A DNA stretch of 6,620 nt from an uncultured Solirubrobacteraceae bacterium (GTDB lineage Bacteria > Actinomycetota > Thermoleophilia > Solirubrobacterales > Solirubrobacteraceae): positions 1 through 6,620 of the forward strand of contig CADCVT010000298.1 of assembly GCA_902806215.1 (NCBI GenBank), read 5' to 3'. Shown here in pieces: positions 4,771 through 6,620 of the stretch. A program made the position numbers and the translations under genes. A model generated the notes under the pieces. The model had not been told where the DNA came from and ran no database searches. It was given only the letters and a program-made list of their open reading frames with translations. Position 1 is the first letter of the stretch, and each line of letters starts with the position of its first letter.

Positions 4771-6005
4771 GACTCGACGAGGCGGACGGGCTGCCGCGTC
4801 TTGCGCCCCTTGCGCAAGAGGAGGAAGCCGTCCTTGAAGTCATCGACCGTGGGTCCAGCATCGTCGGGCCCGATCTTCCGGTCGCCCGCGTAGAAGCCGC
4901 CTCCCTCGATCAGCCTTCTCGCCTCGGCGTTCGAGCCGGCGAGGCCGGCCGTCCGTGCGAGCGCTCCCCAGGTCGTGAGGTCCACGGCAGTCAGTGAGGG
5001 AACGTCGATCCCGCGGAGCGCCTCGTCGAGGTTCCCGGAGTACGCGCTCGGGTCGCCGAACATCCACTCCGTGACGGCGAGGGCCTCGGTCAGTCCTTCC
5101 TCGCCGTGCACGAGGGTCGTCAGGTGCTCGGCAAGCGCGCGTTGGGCCGCGCGCTCGTGTGGCGCCACGGCGTGCCGCTCCTCCAGCTCCTCGATGACGT
5201 CGCGCTCCAGCAGCGACAGGCGGCGCAGGAGCACGGGCACCTGGTCGTCCTGCGTGTTGAAGAAGAACTGGTAGAAGGCGTACGGCGACGTCATGGCCCG
5301 CTCCAGCCAGACCGCGCCGGACTCGGTATTGCCGAACTTCGTCCCGTCGGAGCGCAGCAGCAGCGGGACGGTCATGCCGACGGCGCCGTCGTGGCCGGTG
5401 CGGCGCAGCAACTCCAGTCCGGCGGTGATGTTGCCCCACTGGTCGCTACCGCCGAACTGCATGCGGCAGCCGTGGTCCTCTTAGAGCCGCAGGAAGTCGT
5501 AGGACTGCAGCATCATGTACGAGAACTCGGTGTACGACATGCCCTCGCCGTGGACGCGGGTCTTCACCGACTCCTTGGCGAGCATGTAGCCCATCGGGAA
5601 GTGCTTGCCGACGTCGCGCAGGAACTCGACCATGGTCAGCGGCGCAAGCCAGTCGAGGTTGTTGACGAAGGTTGCGCCCGGCTCGAGGATCCGGTCGATC
5701 TGGCCGCGAACGTTCTCGCTCCAGGCGCGCACGGTCTCGGGATCGACGAGCGGTCGCTCCGCGCTCTTGCCCGACGGGTCGCCGATGAGCCCGGTCCCGC
5801 CGCCGGCCAGGGCGATGACCTGATGCCCGTGGCGCTGGAAGTGCCGGAAGACGACGATCTGCTGGAGGTTGCCGGCGTGCAGCGACGGCGCGGTCGGGTC
5901 GTAGCCGCAGTAGACCGTGATCGGTCCGGAGGCGAGGCGCTCGGCCAGGTCCGGGCTCTCGTCCTGGATCAGCCCGCGCCAGCGGAGCTCCTCGTGGAGG
6001 TTCAC
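4767..6005 (-). CDS. tyrS: tyrosyl-tRNA synthetase, interrupted by an in-frame TAA
   Basis: This class I synthetase joins tyrosine to tRNA-Tyr in the cytoplasm. With the internal stop read through it spans 412 codons, close to the usual 400-425. Visible are VYCGYDPTAPSLHAGNL with the HIGH-type HAGN (43-46), GGGTGLIGDPSGKSAERPL, QFGGSDQWGNITAG, and DGTKFGNTES as the KMSKS-type loop. A C-terminal S4-like RNA-binding domain ends LLLRKGRKTRQPVRLVES. Codon 175 (5483-5481) is TAA; both halves stay in the same frame (5481-6005 and 4767-5480), so one substitution explains it. Residue 226 is Asn (AAT) where relatives such as Geobacillus and E. coli have the second Lys of KFGKT. The GTG start overlaps the gcvPB stop as GTGA, so it is co-translated with gcvPB. 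Either the sequence is wrong at these sites or the gene is non-functional here, which is unlikely for a sole copy. Confidence 0.9.
5481..5483 (-). other. in-frame TAA inside tyrS at a conserved tyrosine position
   Basis: The context reads SYDFLRL-stop-EDHGCRMQFGGSDQWG. Geobacillus TyrS has YDFLRLYETEGCR here, so the expected codon is TAC or TAT. A single TAC-to-TAA change explains the stop, and the frame is unbroken on both sides. A restart at the ATG of MQFGG (5462) would yield only the C-terminal half without the HIGH motif, so it would be inactive alone. Confidence 0.85.
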
Positions 6006-6620
6006 AGGGGCTGGCGGATGACCGGGCGCTTGGCCGCGCCCGCCTCGTCCAGCCGGCGGACCGGCGTGGTGTACGGCGCGTTCTTGGCGATCTCGGGGTC
6101 GTCCTTGGCCTCGCGAAGGATCGCGACGACGGCGTCGGCGAAGGCGTCGAGGGTCTCCTTCGTCTCGGTCTCGGTCGGCTCGATGAGCAGCGCCTCGTCG
6201 ACCAGCAGCGGGAAGTACACCGTCGGCGGGTGGTAGCCGTGGTCGAGCAGCCGCTTGGCGAGGTCGAGCGTCTTGATCCCGAGCTCGCGCTTCATCGGCG
6301 CGCCGCTGAGCACGAACTCGTGCCCGCAGAGCTTGCCGTAGGCGAGCGGCAGCAGCTCGGCCACGCCCTCCTGCTGCAGGCGCGCAAGCAGGTAGTTGGC
6401 GTTGAGGACCGCGATCTCCGACGCGTCCTGCAGGCCGGCGGCGCCGAGCGAGCGGATGTACGCGTACGAGCGCACGAACGCGCCGTAGTTGCCCTGGAAG
6501 CCGCGCAGGCGCCCGATCGTCTTCGGCTTGTCGAAGTCGAGGTCGAACGTCGCGGCGGTCGAGCCGTTCGAGCCCGTCGCCGTGCGCACGACCCGCGGGG
6601 TCATCAGGTAGGGCTCGATT
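6002..6620 (-). CDS. gcvPB: glycine dehydrogenase (decarboxylating) subunit 2, C-terminal part
   Basis: The frame runs in from beyond the right edge; 205 residues are visible, about the last 40 percent of the protein. Features typical of GcvPB are FDLDFDKPKTIGRLRGFQGN, VRSYAYIRSLGAAGL, CGHEFVLSG, LLDHGYHPPTVYFPL and the EPTETETKETLDAFADA segment near the end. GcvPB is the PLP-binding half of the two-subunit P-protein of the glycine cleavage system. It decarboxylates glycine and transfers the aminomethyl group to the lipoyl H-protein. The PLP lysine would lie upstream, outside the window. Two-subunit forms (gcvPA + gcvPB) are usual in many Gram-positive and thermophilic lineages, so gcvPA probably lies next upstream. 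The TGA stop overlaps the tyrS GTG start as GTGA. Confidence 0.93.
   Translation of the reverse strand, partial: IEPYLMTPRVVRTATGSNGSTAATFDLDFDKPKTIGRLRGFQGNYGAFVRSYAYIRSLGAAGLQDASEIAVLNANYLLARLQQEGVAELLPLAYGKLCGHEFVLSGAPMKRELGIKTLDLAKRLLDHGYHPPTVYFPLLVDEALLIEPTETETKETLDAFADAVVAILREAKDDPEIAKNAPYTTPVRRLDEAGAAKRPVIRQPL

Noticed and set aside
5106..6236. A 376-codon + strand open frame opposite tyrS and gcvPB
   Set aside because: The minus strand holds unmistakable TyrS and GcvPB motifs, and this frame runs across both genes with no motif of its own.
1..6620. CRISPR array, tRNA or rRNA genes, insertion sequence or defence system
   Set aside because: No regularly spaced repeats, no cloverleaf-like segment, no transposase or nuclease motifs, and nearly all sequence is taken by recognisable genes.

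Overview
The window is very GC-rich bacterial DNA with tightly packed genes, frequent GTG starts, start/stop overlaps and strong G/C bias at third codon positions. The gene content fits a soil actinobacterium, probably of the Thermoleophilia/Solirubrobacterales type: aerobic CO-dehydrogenase accessory genes, a secreted thrombospondin type 3 repeat protein, a DUF1360 protein and a two-subunit glycine decarboxylase. The lineage is inferred from protein style, not from a marker gene.

Left part (1-2117, + strand): the 3' end of a cox-type accessory operon. It holds the C-terminal part of a CoxE-like VWA protein, a MobA/MocA-like molybdopterin nucleotidyltransferase and a CoxG-like SRPBCC protein. 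All three overlap and look translationally coupled. They would mature a molybdenum hydroxylase of the CO-dehydrogenase type and tether it to the membrane; the catalytic subunits should lie upstream, outside the window. A 46-nt stem-loop with 17 base pairs spans the coxE/mocA junction and places the mocA ATG in its loop.

Middle (2118-4281, - strand): a 55-residue two-helix membrane protein (2157-2324), a 10-bp hairpin that probably ends transcription (2433-2457), and a gene for a secreted, very acidic, calcium-binding-type protein with thrombospondin type 3 repeats (2472-4104). That gene is readable only if about five single-base frame changes are corrected.

Right part: a DUF1360 membrane protein on + (4282-4770) that shares its CTAG stop tetranucleotide with the convergent tyrS. 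Then tyrS (4767-6005, -), coupled by a GTGA overlap to the 3' part of gcvPB (6002-6620, -). tyrS carries an in-frame TAA where relatives have tyrosine, and an Asn in place of the second Lys of the KFGKT signature.

The five frame changes in one gene and two unlikely substitutions in an essential gene suggest that this contig has a raised error rate. Its apparently broken genes should be read with that in mind. I found no RNA gene, CRISPR array, insertion sequence or attachment site, and no clear new defence or mobile system. The most unusual real signals are the start-codon hairpin, the small membrane protein and the unassigned N-terminal domain of the acidic secreted protein.
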